A stretch of DNA of 64,000 nucleotides from Burkholderia contaminans (GTDB taxonomy: Bacteria > Pseudomonadota > Gammaproteobacteria > Burkholderiales > Burkholderiaceae). Positions 16,715 to 24,955 of the stretch are shown here, in pieces. The DNA lies in NCBI RefSeq assembly GCF_029633825.1, contig NZ_CP090646.1, positions 1 through 64,000 on the forward strand. The letters are read 5' to 3'. The notes under the pieces were generated by a model that was not told where the DNA came from, made no database searches, and saw only the letters and a list, made by a program, of their open reading frames with translations. Made by a program: the position numbers and the translations under genes. Numbering within the stretch: position 1 is the first letter of the stretch; every line of letters starts with the position of its first letter.

Positions 16715-17479
16715 ATGTCGACACCAACTATCAAACCTACCGCCGAAATGTCCGCCGAATTGCAGGCGGCATTCGATCACTTCAACGAAAACCTGTTCGG
16801 TGGGGATATTCCGCCGACACTGCTCACCTTGCAGCGGCAGAAAATGACTGCCGGCTATTTCACCGCAGAGGGATGGGTCAATCGAAAGGGGGCGCAGAAA
16901 ATCGATGAGATTGCACTGAATCCCCAATACTTCGCCGTTCAGACGCTGACGGAGAGCATGAAGACGTTGGTGTTGCAGATGACGTTCGCTTGGCAAAAGC
17001 ACTTTGGCCAGCCTGGTCGCCGTCGCTACGCAAACAAGAACTACGCAGAGAAGTTGCAGAGCATCGGCCTTATGCCAAGCCACACCGGTAAGCCGGGCGG
17101 GCGCATGACGGGCGAGAAGATCGACGCCTACGTGATCGAGGGCGGACTGTTCGAGAGAGCCTGCGAGAAGCTGCTTACCGAATCGTTCGCGCTGTCGTGG
17201 CTCGATCGCTTTCCCGTGACGGTTCAAGAGCTTTCTCGAGTCCTGCACCAACTGCCCGAAGAGACGCGGATCGGGCTGACGGAAGACGAGGTGAAGAAGC
17301 TCGATATCAAGGTTGTTGAGAAGGCCGAACCGGCGTCCGGTCAGTGCCGCTACCACTGTCCGCTGTGTCTGAAGCGAGTGTGGGGCAAGAAAGGCATGGA
17401 AGGCGAGTTCGTTCACGTTCCCTGCGGTCAGGTCATGGTGACTGGCGACATTCCCGACGAAGAAGAGTCCGACGCATAA
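16715..17479 (+). CDS. SprT-like domain protein lacking the HExxH metal site
   Basis: 254 aa. Residues about 10-140 follow the plasmid SprT-like fold (HFNENLFGGDIPPTLLTLQR, then a conserved W and EIALNP). Where the family has HExxH within a stretch like LVHEMxHLWQ, this protein reads LVLQMTFAWQ (about 85-94), so both histidines and the glutamate are missing. The C-terminus keeps a zinc-ribbon-like cysteine set (QCRYHCPLC and VPCGQ). It is probably a non-catalytic relative, perhaps DNA- or protein-binding. Close copies of such genes are common on conjugative plasmids. Confidence 0.8.
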   Translation: MSTPTIKPTAEMSAELQAAFDHFNENLFGGDIPPTLLTLQRQKMTAGYFTAEGWVNRKGAQKIDEIALNPQYFAVQTLTESMKTLVLQMTFAWQKHFGQPGRRRYANKNYAEKLQSIGLMPSHTGKPGGRMTGEKIDAYVIEGGLFERACEKLLTESFALSWLDRFPVTVQELSRVLHQLPEETRIGLTEDEVKKLDIKVVEKAEPASGQCRYHCPLCLKRVWGKKGMEGEFVHVPCGQVMVTGDIPDEEESDA

Positions 17480-17522
17480 GCCGGCGGACGCAGACGATAT
17501 TCCACTTTCATAAGGAGTTCAA

Positions 17523-17774
17523 ATGTCTCTCAGGTTTCTCCCCATCGGTTCGTTCCTTTACCTGATCGGAGGAATGGTTTTTGGCTTTGGAATCGGCTTC
17601 GCCGCGATCATGCCCGGCTACGTATCGCTGGTGAGCACTGGTGTGGGATCGCTCACGATCGTAGCCGGGTATTTCACTCTTCGCCCCCTCTTCCGTCGCG
17701 CCAAGGCAGAGATCAAAGCGCGTAGTAAGGCTTCGTCGCTGCCGGCGGCCGCTCCGGGGGCATCTGGCGAATGA
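17523..17774 (+). CDS. Small membrane protein (83 aa)
   Basis: AAGGAG precedes ATG 17523. Two transmembrane helices at about 8-30 and 36-56 are followed by a basic, alanine-rich cytoplasmic tail. The stop overlaps the next start (ATGA), so it is co-translated with the next membrane-anchored protein. Family unknown. Confidence 0.65.
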   Translation: MSLRFLPIGSFLYLIGGMVFGFGIGFAAIMPGYVSLVSTGVGSLTIVAGYFTLRPLFRRAKAEIKARSKASSLPAAAPGASGE

Positions 17775-18199
17775 CGCTGCTTATTCGTCTCCTGATGGTC
17801 GGTTTGCTCGGGCTGGGGCTCTTCTTCGGCTATATCAAATGGGGCGAACCGACACTTCGTGCGATGCAGGCTGAAGAGCAGCACGGCCCGGCCAGCGGGA
17901 CCGTGCCGCGGGAAATCTCCCGCCTGTTCGGCAAGTACACGGCATCGAATTCGAACGGCCGCTACGTCTTGATTCTCGATGGTAGCGGTGCAGAGCTGCG
18001 ATTTACCGACAACAAGCGCCAGGAGTACGCCTATCGCGGGCATTACACGGTAGATGGCAACAGCCTCGAAGTTGCATGGGCTGAGCAACGGAACGGCACT
18101 AGCTGGGTGTCGATGCAAACCGTGGCCGACAAGATGCGAGTGACGTCGGCCGATACGATTGCGGCGGCCGAAGGGACGTTTACCCGCGCAAAGAATTAA
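17771..18199 (+). CDS. Membrane-anchored periplasmic protein (142 aa)
   Basis: An N-terminal hydrophobic helix at about 4-22 acts as anchor or uncleaved signal. The remaining 115 residues look like a small beta-barrel or lipocalin-like fold (ISRLFGKYTASNSNGRYVLI, then repeated strands). No cysteine. Coupled to the preceding gene by ATGA overlap. Function unknown. Confidence 0.6.
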   Translation: MTLLIRLLMVGLLGLGLFFGYIKWGEPTLRAMQAEEQHGPASGTVPREISRLFGKYTASNSNGRYVLILDGSGAELRFTDNKRQEYAYRGHYTVDGNSLEVAWAEQRNGTSWVSMQTVADKMRVTSADTIAAAEGTFTRAKN

Positions 18200-18241
18200 T
18201 TATTCCGCATCAGTTCGATAGTTTTTCAACCAGAGCATTCA

Positions 18242-18508
18242 ATGATGAAGAAACTTGCTGTCGCCATGCTGTTCGTCATCCCGGCCATCGCGTCTTCGGC
18301 CACGTACTCCGTTACCGAACGATCAGGCATGACTACCACCGGCGCGCAGCTCACTGCACTCGGTAAGACCGGCTGCGTCTATGCGAACGTGCCCATCGCG
18401 TTGGGCGACATACTGAACTATCCGGACGGGACGCGTCAGGTATGTGCGAGTGGGCCGAACGGCCCGCTGATGGTCAATGTGACATCCGAAAGAGCGGCGA
18501 AGCACTGA
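18242..18508 (+). CDS. Small secreted protein (88 aa)
   Basis: A clear signal peptide (MKKLAVAMLFVIPAIASSA) would be cleaved near residue 20, leaving a 68-residue periplasmic protein with two cysteines (KTGCVYA and RQVCASG), likely one disulfide. ATGs at 18242 and 18245 both fit. Family unknown. Confidence 0.6.
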   Translation: MMKKLAVAMLFVIPAIASSATYSVTERSGMTTTGAQLTALGKTGCVYANVPIALGDILNYPDGTRQVCASGPNGPLMVNVTSERAAKH

Positions 18509-18561
18509 TCACGGCCGGCTGTCATTCAAATAACCCCGATCACTCCAAGGAGAGAATCTAG

Positions 18562-18843
18562 ATGAAGAAAATCGCCATCCTTTTTGCATCGCTTGCAATG
18601 GCGTCTGCGGCAGTTGCCGAGCCGGTTCCAGCTCAGGCGGTCAAGGCTACTGCAACTGCGTGCACACCCGGAACCGTGACGATCGACGCTGACGGGCGGC
18701 TGCTCAAATGCGGAGCGGATGCCGCCTGGACGCACAGCGCAGATAGCGCGATCGTTGAGCAACTGGCTCAACTGAACGCAACGAATGTGCTGATTCTCAA
18801 CCGCCTTACCGAAATCGCCGCCGAGCGTTCGCAGGCCAAGTAA
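18562..18843 (+). CDS. Small secreted protein (93 aa)
   Basis: AAGGAG precedes ATG 18562. A signal peptide ends at about AVAEP (residue 20). The mature part has two cysteines (TACTPG and LKCGAD) flanking TVTIDADGRL, then a helix suited to oligomerisation (EQLAQLNATNVLILNRLTEI). It may be related to the exported protein at 10719. Function unknown. Confidence 0.6.
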   Translation: MKKIAILFASLAMASAAVAEPVPAQAVKATATACTPGTVTIDADGRLLKCGADAAWTHSADSAIVEQLAQLNATNVLILNRLTEIAAERSQAK

Positions 18844-18859
18844 CAAGGACGAAACCGCT

Positions 18860-19144
18860 ATGAGTACAACATCGTATAAGCAACTTCTGAAGCAACGTGA
18901 AGAACTCGAAGCAGAAATTGCGAGGGTGCGCGAAAGCGAAAGGGCCGATGCCGTTGCGAAGATCCGCGAGCTGATGGAGATGTACAGCATCTCCGCCGAC
19001 GAGCTCGGGGATCGCCGTCGTACCCGCAAGCACAAGCCCGTGGAGGCAAAATACCGCGACCCGGATTCCGGCGCGACGTGGTCGGGGCGTGGAAAGCCGC
19101 CTCGCTGGATCGCGGGAAAGGATCGCGAGAGCTTCGCAATCTGA
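18860..19144 (+). CDS. hns: H-NS family nucleoid-associated protein
   Basis: 94 aa. The N-terminal half is a coiled-coil oligomerisation helix (LLKQREELEAEIARVRESER). The C-terminal DNA-binding domain has the family signature KYRDPDSGATWSGRGKPPRW, with the GRGKPP loop that inserts into the A/T minor groove. Burkholderiaceae plasmids often carry such a protein, which can silence plasmid genes and reduce host cost. A strong terminator follows at once. Confidence 0.93.
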   Translation: MSTTSYKQLLKQREELEAEIARVRESERADAVAKIRELMEMYSISADELGDRRRTRKHKPVEAKYRDPDSGATWSGRGKPPRWIAGKDRESFAI

Positions 19145-19164
19145 CGCCAGTGTGCGAACAAAAG

Positions 19165-19189
19165 AGCCGGGGAATCCCCGGCTTTTTTT
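19165..19189 (+). terminator. Rho-independent terminator after hns
   Basis: AGCCGGGG and CCCCGGCT form an 8-bp stem with a 3-base loop, followed by seven T. Confidence 0.93.
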
Positions 19190-19220
19190 ATGTCTTTGCT
19201 TCCTTCGTGTATCTCGAAAT

Positions 19221-19270
19221 GTCTATTGCTAAAGTCTGCATTGCTCACGTAGAATGGAGTTGCGATAGAC
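19221..19270 (+). promoter_or_regulatory. Promoter with GTCTAT/ATAGAC flanks
   Basis: TTGCTA (19226) and TAGAAT (19250) are separated by 18 bp. GTCTATT (19221) and GATAGAC (19264) lie on either side, 36 bp apart, close to the 37-bp spacing of the leading-region promoters. It should drive the gene at 19296 under the same regulator. Confidence 0.55.
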
Positions 19271-19295
19271 AATATGAAATACAAAGGAGCAGAGA

Positions 19296-19622
19296 TTGAC
19301 GAACTATTTGGAGATCCCGTACGAGGCACTTGGGCCTGACGGCCGAGAACGAAGCCGCTACGCCTGCACAATCGGGGAGCTGCCGCACTCCATGCGGTTG
19401 CAGGCGTGCGAAGACGCGACAAAGCGCATTGCGCACCTGATTGGGCGCGAGAGCACGCGTCGCATTCCGTTCGGGATGCCGGTGTATGTGGCGTTCTCGA
19501 TGCGCCCGGCAGACGCGGATCGGCACAAGTTTCGTGCGGTGCTCAGGATGCGTGGGGCGGATTTACCGTTGACCTACTGCATGATCGAAGCGATCCGTGC
19601 TGTACCGGTAGCTGCCGAGTGA
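19296..19622 (+). CDS. Hypothetical protein (108 aa)
   Basis: TTG 19296 is chosen because AAGGAGCAGAGA stands directly before it, the same ribosome-binding arrangement used by the TTG start of repA. A soluble mixed alpha/beta protein with two cysteines. Unknown family. It is the first gene after the GTCTAT/ATAGAC promoter. Confidence 0.6.
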   Translation: MTNYLEIPYEALGPDGRERSRYACTIGELPHSMRLQACEDATKRIAHLIGRESTRRIPFGMPVYVAFSMRPADADRHKFRAVLRMRGADLPLTYCMIEAIRAVPVAAE

Positions 19623-19744
19623 CGCGTTACGACGGAACGCCGGCGGGGACTTCCCTTCCCTGTCCGGTCGCTGGCTTTCGGGGTAAACCAGTGGTCTTCG
19701 AGGAAGATCCGCGAGTGGGGGATAATTACGGGATTAGCAACCAT

Positions 19745-20314
19745 ATGATGACAACCAACATGGCGACGACACGTCTGAAGCCGAAGCAGTTTGACGCGCT
19801 TGTGATGAAATCGAGAATGAAGGAAGACGCGGTAGCGATCGCGCGCTCGGTGTTGGTCGAGGGCCGCGGCTATGCCGAGGCGGCGGAAGAGCATGGGCGT
19901 AAGCGCCAGTACGCATACCAAGTTGTTACGCGCCTGCTGGCTCTCGAAGAGCCGCAGATGCACACCTACACGGGGTCTCCGGAGGTCTTCGTGCAGATCG
20001 ACCTGATCGTAGAGCGGCACAAGGGACGCAAGATGCTGACGCGCAAGCAGTTCAATGCGCTCGAAAAGTTGTCGATGCTTGAGCCGCACTCGCTCGAACT
20101 AGCGAAAGGCGTGCTGGTCGATGGCGTCGAGAACATCGAGCTGGCGAAGAAGAACAACATCGCCCGGCATCTTCCGTGGCAGGCATCCCAGCGGCTGATG
20201 AAGCGATTCGATCCGTCAATGGAGGACACGCGCGTCTACAGGGGGCCGGCGGAAATGTTCGAAGAGATCGACGCGCTTATCAAGGGGCACGGTGGCAAAA
20301 AGGAGGCGGTATGA
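19745..20314 (+). CDS. Regulator with two KorA/TrfB-type DNA-binding domains
   Basis: 189 aa with two repeats of the KorA/TrfB domain: residues about 8-64 (LKPKQFDALVMKSRMKED then IARSVLVEGRGYAEAAEE) and about 98-158 (LTRKQFNALEKLSMLEPH then LAKGVLVDGVENIELAKK). Single-domain KorA of IncP plasmids dimerises on GTTTAGCTAAAC; this fusion could act as its own pseudo-dimer. The CTTTTAG/CTAAAAG words upstream of the thin-pilus, sprT-like and T4SS genes are plausible targets. The start is uncertain between ATG 19745, 19748 and 19760. Confidence 0.75.
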   Translation: MMTTNMATTRLKPKQFDALVMKSRMKEDAVAIARSVLVEGRGYAEAAEEHGRKRQYAYQVVTRLLALEEPQMHTYTGSPEVFVQIDLIVERHKGRKMLTRKQFNALEKLSMLEPHSLELAKGVLVDGVENIELAKKNNIARHLPWQASQRLMKRFDPSMEDTRVYRGPAEMFEEIDALIKGHGGKKEAV

Positions 20315-20898
20315 GCAAGGAGCAGTACAAGTCTTCGTCCGGCCGGTACAAGTCTATGTTCGAGCGTGTCGCGCATCAGTTCAACGATGGCGCAAACTTC
20401 GCGCGCTGCAATATCCGTATCCGCAAGCCGCAAGCGCATATCGTATTCGGACGCCAGCATCTTGACGACGGCAAGCTGCCGTTTGAACTTTCGACGGACG
20501 ATGCTCTGAAGATGTGGAAATGGGCATACGAATGGCTTTCCATCGACTCGTCCAAGCAACCCGTGTTTGTTAGCAGTGCGCGCCAGTCGGCTCGCCTCCG
20601 AGTGGAACACGATAGCGGCGTTATGGTTCTTGCGTATGAAGCGATTCCTACGGTCGACGGCCTGACCGTGTTGTTGGGAAGTACGTGGATTCCGCCGGAG
20701 TTCTTCGAGAGCCTGGTACGTGATGTGGCGGCTGAGCTGGAGGCGAACGCCGTGCAGATTGTTTCCGTTGACCGCAATGTGATGGTGCTGCAACCCGGCG
20801 CTTCGGATGCGGACGTAATTGCACGCTTCAGGGAGGCTGCTTCGCATGGACGGCCGGTGTTAGTCGCTCCCGTCGCAGATTCGAGCGACACTGAATGA
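20311..20898 (+). CDS. Hypothetical protein co-translated with the KorA-like regulator (195 aa)
   Basis: ATG 20311 overlaps the regulator's stop (ATGA), with AAAAAGGAGG upstream. A soluble alpha/beta protein with no cysteine cluster or membrane segment. The first 25 residues are basic and tyrosine-rich. Not recognised. Confidence 0.6.
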   Translation: MSKEQYKSSSGRYKSMFERVAHQFNDGANFARCNIRIRKPQAHIVFGRQHLDDGKLPFELSTDDALKMWKWAYEWLSIDSSKQPVFVSSARQSARLRVEHDSGVMVLAYEAIPTVDGLTVLLGSTWIPPEFFESLVRDVAAELEANAVQIVSVDRNVMVLQPGASDADVIARFREAASHGRPVLVAPVADSSDTE

Positions 20899-20919
20899 CG
20901 ACACCGAAGAGGCCGCCAC

Positions 20920-21207
20920 GTGATCGAATACAACCTGAGCGCGCTAGATAAGGCGCTGATCGAACACTTCCACGCGCAAGCTGGTGTAAGCGGCTTCGAT
21001 GGCGTTTCGTCGCTTTCGCAGACCGATCGAGGCGTGCTGGCCGTCGCGGATTTGGTTCGCCGGCAAACAGTGGTGCAGGTCTGCGAATCCTTGCATCTGA
21101 ATGGCGAGGACGCTGCACGTCTCTGGTTCCATCTGTCCGACTTCGAGCCACCTCTATCTGACGGTGAGGCGCGATCGGCGCTCAACGAGTTGGTCAAAGC
21201 AAGGTGA
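20920..21207 (+). CDS. Small hypothetical protein (95 aa)
   Basis: GTG 20920. A helical acidic protein whose middle part (VLAVADLVRRQTVVQVCESL) could be a winged-helix remnant, but that is weak. It sits between the preceding protein and a 72-aa helical protein in one operon. Unknown. Confidence 0.5.
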   Translation: MIEYNLSALDKALIEHFHAQAGVSGFDGVSSLSQTDRGVLAVADLVRRQTVVQVCESLHLNGEDAARLWFHLSDFEPPLSDGEARSALNELVKAR

Positions 21208-21212
21208 CACCC

Positions 21213-21431
21213 ATGAACAAGCGAGCCGTCGTGCGGGCAGCACGCCTGTACTCGATCGCAGTCGTCGCACTGATGGACAATGGCGGCGCAGAAACGGCCG
21301 AGGAAATCGCTGTTGTGCAGGCGGCGGCTGACGCAGCAAGGGCCAAGCTCGATGCAATGCGGCTGAGGCTTGGCGATGTGCGATCGATTCGGGACTGCAT
21401 CGCACTGGCGAAAGGAATGGAGGGCCAGTGA
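21213..21431 (+). CDS. Small helical hypothetical protein (72 aa)
   Basis: ATG 21213; an in-frame GTG at 21204 overlaps the preceding stop. All-helical, alanine-rich (AAADAARAKLDAMRLRLGDV). Its end overlaps the next start. Unknown. Confidence 0.5.
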   Translation: MNKRAVVRAARLYSIAVVALMDNGGAETAEEIAVVQAAADAARAKLDAMRLRLGDVRSIRDCIALAKGMEGQ

Positions 21432-21811
21432 GCGAGTGCTCCATGAAGGCTGCGGCGCGGCCGTGTCCATCATGCCCGTGGCGCGTTGACCAGGATGCTG
21501 GCGACATTCCGAATTTCAGTCTCGCGCTGGCTGAATCCCTGGCGGGTACGTGCCCCGACGAGCGCGGCATCGGGCCGGACTTCGGTGCGTCGTTTTTCGC
21601 GTGCCATCAGTCGAAGCTAGGCAGCGAAATCCCTTGCGCTGGCTGGCTCGCGATGGTCGGCCACCGCCATCCACGCGTGCGGATGGCCGTTAGGCGCGGG
21701 AGCATATCGCCCGACGCGCTTACGCCCGGCGAGAACTGGCCCGAGCTACACGACAGCTATCCCGACGTGCTTGCGAAGCTGCGTGCGACGTGCGGCAACG
21801 AGGAGTGGTGA
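21428..21811 (+). CDS. DUF6283-type cysteine-rich protein (127 aa)
   Basis: GTG 21428 overlaps the preceding stop. The N-terminus carries the CPSCPWRVDQ pattern and further conserved cysteines (GTCPDE, FFACHQS, IPCAGW), matching the DUF6283 proteins found on phages and plasmids and suggesting a metal-binding fold. Function unknown. It converges with the transglycosylase gene on the other strand. Confidence 0.7.
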   Translation: MSECSMKAAARPCPSCPWRVDQDAGDIPNFSLALAESLAGTCPDERGIGPDFGASFFACHQSKLGSEIPCAGWLAMVGHRHPRVRMAVRRGSISPDALTPGENWPELHDSYPDVLAKLRATCGNEEW

Positions 21812-21833
21812 GACTTTTCGGGAATGCCGAGGG

Positions 21834-22325
21834 TTATTGATTTGCCATCGGCCCGGTGGTCGTTGCCCCGCCCTGCAACCTCATGAGCTGCCCGTAGATC
21901 TTCCGTGCATACGCGTCACGCTTGCTCGGTGTGACGGCGTTGTACGCACCAATGGCCGTCCAGTTGTAGCCGAGCTGCGCAATGTTCTGCGCCATGATCC
22001 ACGTCCCCACATACGCGTTCTTGCAGGCGTCTAGTAGGTCTTCTTCCCCGATGCCGTATTGCTTCAGCCGCGGAAGCCAAGACGAGTTGATTTGCATCAG
22101 GCCAATGTCGCGCGAGCCGTTGGTGTTTTTCGAAACGACGCGTGGCCGCATTCCTGATTCCTGCATCGCGACCGCTCGCGCCAGCGACGTCGGCACGCTC
22201 CAGTAGTTCGCGGCGTCGTCCAAGCAATCCGCCCTGGCCGCCGGCAGCGAAGTTGCCCAAAGCATTCCCATCCCGATCGTCATCACGGCCGCCCGGAGCA
22301 GCCGATCGTTCAGACGGTCTTTCAT
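21834..22325 (-). CDS. Lytic transglycosylase of the thin pilus (PilT/VirB1-like)
   Basis: 163 aa with a signal peptide ending about ARADC (residue 33). The SLT domain shows the catalytic glutamate in AVAMQESGMRP, then DIGLMQINSSW and IGAYNAV. It opens peptidoglycan for passage of the pilus. In R64-type pilus clusters a transglycosylase (PilT) has this role; here it is divergent from the operon across a 349-bp regulatory gap. Confidence 0.88.
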   Translation of the reverse strand: MKDRLNDRLLRAAVMTIGMGMLWATSLPAARADCLDDAANYWSVPTSLARAVAMQESGMRPRVVSKNTNGSRDIGLMQINSSWLPRLKQYGIGEEDLLDACKNAYVGTWIMAQNIAQLGYNWTAIGAYNAVTPSKRDAYARKIYGQLMRLQGGATTTGPMANQ

Positions 22326-22674
22326 CTCTTTTTCCTCATTAGACGTCTACCAAAAGTGCATAAAGGGTTCAGGAAACATGCACTTATGCCGTTATCCCTT
22401 TACGGCATGGCGGACTGTTCCTTGAGGCACTAGCTGACCCTTGCCGCCCGACTCCCCGAGGTCTCACCTCCCCGAAGCGCTCCCCCGAGTTGGCGGCTAT
22501 CCCGGCGCGTATCAAGCAGTGCCCGACCCTTTCCGATACAAATGCGTCTTTTAGGCCACTAAAAGCTATCTTTTAGTGGTCGGTATGATAGCATTTCGTT
22601 GTCGGCAGGTGCTATCTCGCCGCTGGTGTGGAGTCGGGCTTAGCCGTGTCCCTTCAACGAAAAAAAGGAATGCA
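22326..22674. promoter_or_regulatory. Divergent regulatory region with CTTTTAG operators
   Basis: CTTTTAG-GCCA-CTAAAAG (22548-22565) is a perfect palindrome with 7-bp arms, followed by a third copy, CTTTTAG, at 22570. Nearer the transglycosylase, AAGTGCAT/ATGCACTT and GCCGT/ACGGC form further inverted repeats. I see no gene here. The palindrome resembles the KorA operator core TTTAG/CTAAA and probably controls the pilus operon. Confidence 0.6.
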
Positions 22675-23169
22675 ATGAGGAAGCTATTGGTAGCGCTCGC
22701 TCTGGTACCGGCGTTCAGCCAGGCCGCGCTTGTCATCGAGGGCGGCCCGGCGCAGAGCGCGCCGCAACCCGCATCGAGCAATTCGAGCGCCCCTGTCGTG
22801 AAAGCCGCGAACCCGGCTGCTTCGAGCGTTACCACTGCGCCAGCTCCGGCCGCTGGTGCCGCCGTGTCGGCCGCAACGCCCGAGCTGCAGGGTTTCGTTG
22901 TTGCCCCGCTTTGGGAGGCGACGCCGGCCGATCAGACGTTTCAAGGGCTCTTCGCTCGTTGGGGCAAGCAAGCGGGCTGGACGACGTTTTGGGAAGTCGG
23001 GCAGGACGTTCCCGTTGTCGCCTCGTCACCGTTCTCTGGCTCGTTCACCGATGCGGTTCAGGCAGTGCTCGATACCACGTTGAGCACGGATTTGCCGGTG
23101 CATCCGTGCTTCTACACCAACAACGTGGTGCGCGTGCTTCCGACGAGCACTGAATGCAATCCCAAGTGA
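22675..23169 (+). CDS. pilL: PilL/TcpQ-domain pilus assembly protein
   Basis: 164 aa from ATG 22675 (AAAAAGGA upstream). A signal peptide (MRKLLVALALVPAFSQA) is followed by a Ser/Ala/Pro-rich linker, then a TcpQ-type C-terminal domain (ATPADQTFQGLFARWGKQAG, and FSGSFTDAVQAVL). Full-length PilL of R64 is longer; this is the short TcpQ form. It probably helps place the secretin encoded next. A paralogue lies at 34077-34751. Confidence 0.75.
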   Translation: MRKLLVALALVPAFSQAALVIEGGPAQSAPQPASSNSSAPVVKAANPAASSVTTAPAPAAGAAVSAATPELQGFVVAPLWEATPADQTFQGLFARWGKQAGWTTFWEVGQDVPVVASSPFSGSFTDAVQAVLDTTLSTDLPVHPCFYTNNVVRVLPTSTECNPK

Positions 23170-23182
23170 CCAAGGCACGCAC

Positions 23183-24955
23183 ATGAAAGCACAACGATTC
23201 GTCCTCTACCCTCTTCTCTCGTCGCTCGTCCTGTCCGGGTGCGTTTCGCCGCAGCTCACTCAATCCACGAACAAATTCGTTACGAACGCGGGTGCAGAGA
23301 CTGACACGGCATCGCGCAGTCTCATCAGCCAGATCACGAATGGTCGTGAAGAGCGGCGTAAAAGCGCATTTGTCGATCACCCCTATCTCGCCGGCAAGAG
23401 CGTAGCTCTGCCGCCGAGCGCAACGCTTCCGCTTCCGTTGCAGCGCGGCGTCAAGGTCAAACTGGTTTTTCCGAATAAGCGCGTCAACCTGCCGGTCGCT
23501 GCTGAGCAGATCACGCTTGCGACCAAGATCCCCGTTGTCATCTCGTCCGACGTCTACCTGCCGGCCAACGCGTTGCTTCCGCGCACGCAGAAGCTGGACG
23601 ATAGCCCCAGCGGCGGCAACGGGCCGGTTCCCCCGGTTATGCCGGCCGGCCCCGGCCGTCTCGCGTCCGGCCCCCTGCCCGCCCTTTCGAGCGTGACGGG
23701 GGGCGGGGGGTTGGTCTCGTCCGGCTACTCCGGGCAAGACTCGCCGCAAGAGGTCGAGATTACGCAAGACGAGATGCCGCTCAACCAGATTCTTGACCTG
23801 ATGACGACACGCATCGGCGTGAATTGGGAGTGGGACGCAAAGAAGGGTGTCATTCGCGTCTATCGCATGCTGACGAAAACGTGGCTGCTGCCGGTTCGGC
23901 CTTCGAGCATGAGCTATTCGACCGACCAGATCAACAACACCGCGCTGTCGAACAACCAGAATGCTTTGCAAAACCAAGGGCAGGACAAGGCGGCCCTGAA
24001 GAGCGAGGCTCAGAACGTCAATGAAATCACGTCGATCCTCAACGATGTGCAAACGGTGATGACCCGATCGGGATCGGTCAGCGGAAACATTTCGCAAGGC
24101 ACCATCACTATCACCGACACGAAGGATGCAGTTGAACGAGCGGAATCGATCGTCAACTTCCATCGCGCTTTGCTTTCCAAGATGGTCGCGGTCCATATGC
24201 GGCTCGTTCAGGTGACGTTGAACGATACAGGGCAACTCGGCGTTGACTGGCAGGCTGTCCTGACGAAAGCTTTGAACAAGGTTCCGGGCTTCATCCTCAC
24301 GTCTGCGTCACCGATCTCGCTCGTTTCCGCGAACGCCGGAGAGCTGGGTGCGAAGATCACCTCCGGACAGTTCAGTGGCACGCAGGCGGCAGTGAAGGCG
24401 CTTGCCGAATTGGGGAATACGGCATCGTCCGATGACATTCCTCTCGAAGTGCAGAACCGTCACACGCACTACTACAACAACCGCGTTCGCTTCTCCTACG
24501 TTTCGCAAACGACCCCCGCGACGGCAACGGCGGGCGGTACTGGTGGCATTCCTGGTGTCACGACGGCCCAAGATCAAGTCGGCCTGAAGATGCTGGTGTA
24601 TGCGAGCGTCACGAATAACAACTCGGTCGCCGTAACGGTTTCGCTCGATACGTCGGTGTTGCAGAGCATTCAGCCGTTCACGTCGGGCTCCGGTTCGAAT
24701 CAGCAGACCGTCCAGCTCGTCAATACGACCGGGCAAGGTCTCTCTACCGACGCGATCATCCGGAACGGGGCAACAACCGTGTTGACGGTGTTCGATTCGA
24801 ACACGGCGCAATACGATCGACGTACGCTCGGCCATAACATTCCGCTGCTCGCCGGCGGATCGGTCAATGCTTCGCGCACGCGTACCGCAACGCTGCTGGT
24901 CATGAGCGCGACGATCAAGGACACGGACGCCGGACAGCAAGGGCCAGCGCAATGA
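23183..24955 (+). CDS. pilN: PilN-family outer-membrane secretin lipoprotein
   Basis: 590 aa. The lipobox LVLSGC sits at residue 18. The N-terminal half holds the TcpQ-facing and secretin N domains with a Gly/Pro-rich linker near 135-180. The C-terminal half is a secretin barrel (VAVTVSLDTSVLQSIQPF and LGHNIPLLAGG). It forms the outer-membrane channel of the type IVb thin pilus. The stop overlaps the next start by 4 bp. Confidence 0.92.
   Translation: MKAQRFVLYPLLSSLVLSGCVSPQLTQSTNKFVTNAGAETDTASRSLISQITNGREERRKSAFVDHPYLAGKSVALPPSATLPLPLQRGVKVKLVFPNKRVNLPVAAEQITLATKIPVVISSDVYLPANALLPRTQKLDDSPSGGNGPVPPVMPAGPGRLASGPLPALSSVTGGGGLVSSGYSGQDSPQEVEITQDEMPLNQILDLMTTRIGVNWEWDAKKGVIRVYRMLTKTWLLPVRPSSMSYSTDQINNTALSNNQNALQNQGQDKAALKSEAQNVNEITSILNDVQTVMTRSGSVSGNISQGTITITDTKDAVERAESIVNFHRALLSKMVAVHMRLVQVTLNDTGQLGVDWQAVLTKALNKVPGFILTSASPISLVSANAGELGAKITSGQFSGTQAAVKALAELGNTASSDDIPLEVQNRHTHYYNNRVRFSYVSQTTPATATAGGTGGIPGVTTAQDQVGLKMLVYASVTNNNSVAVTVSLDTSVLQSIQPFTSGSGSNQQTVQLVNTTGQGLSTDAIIRNGATTVLTVFDSNTAQYDRRTLGHNIPLLAGGSVNASRTRTATLLVMSATIKDTDAGQQGPAQ

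Noticed and set aside
23045..24235. 396-aa minus-strand frame opposite pilN
   Set aside because: It is antisense to the clear secretin gene and has no recognisable domain or ribosome-binding site.
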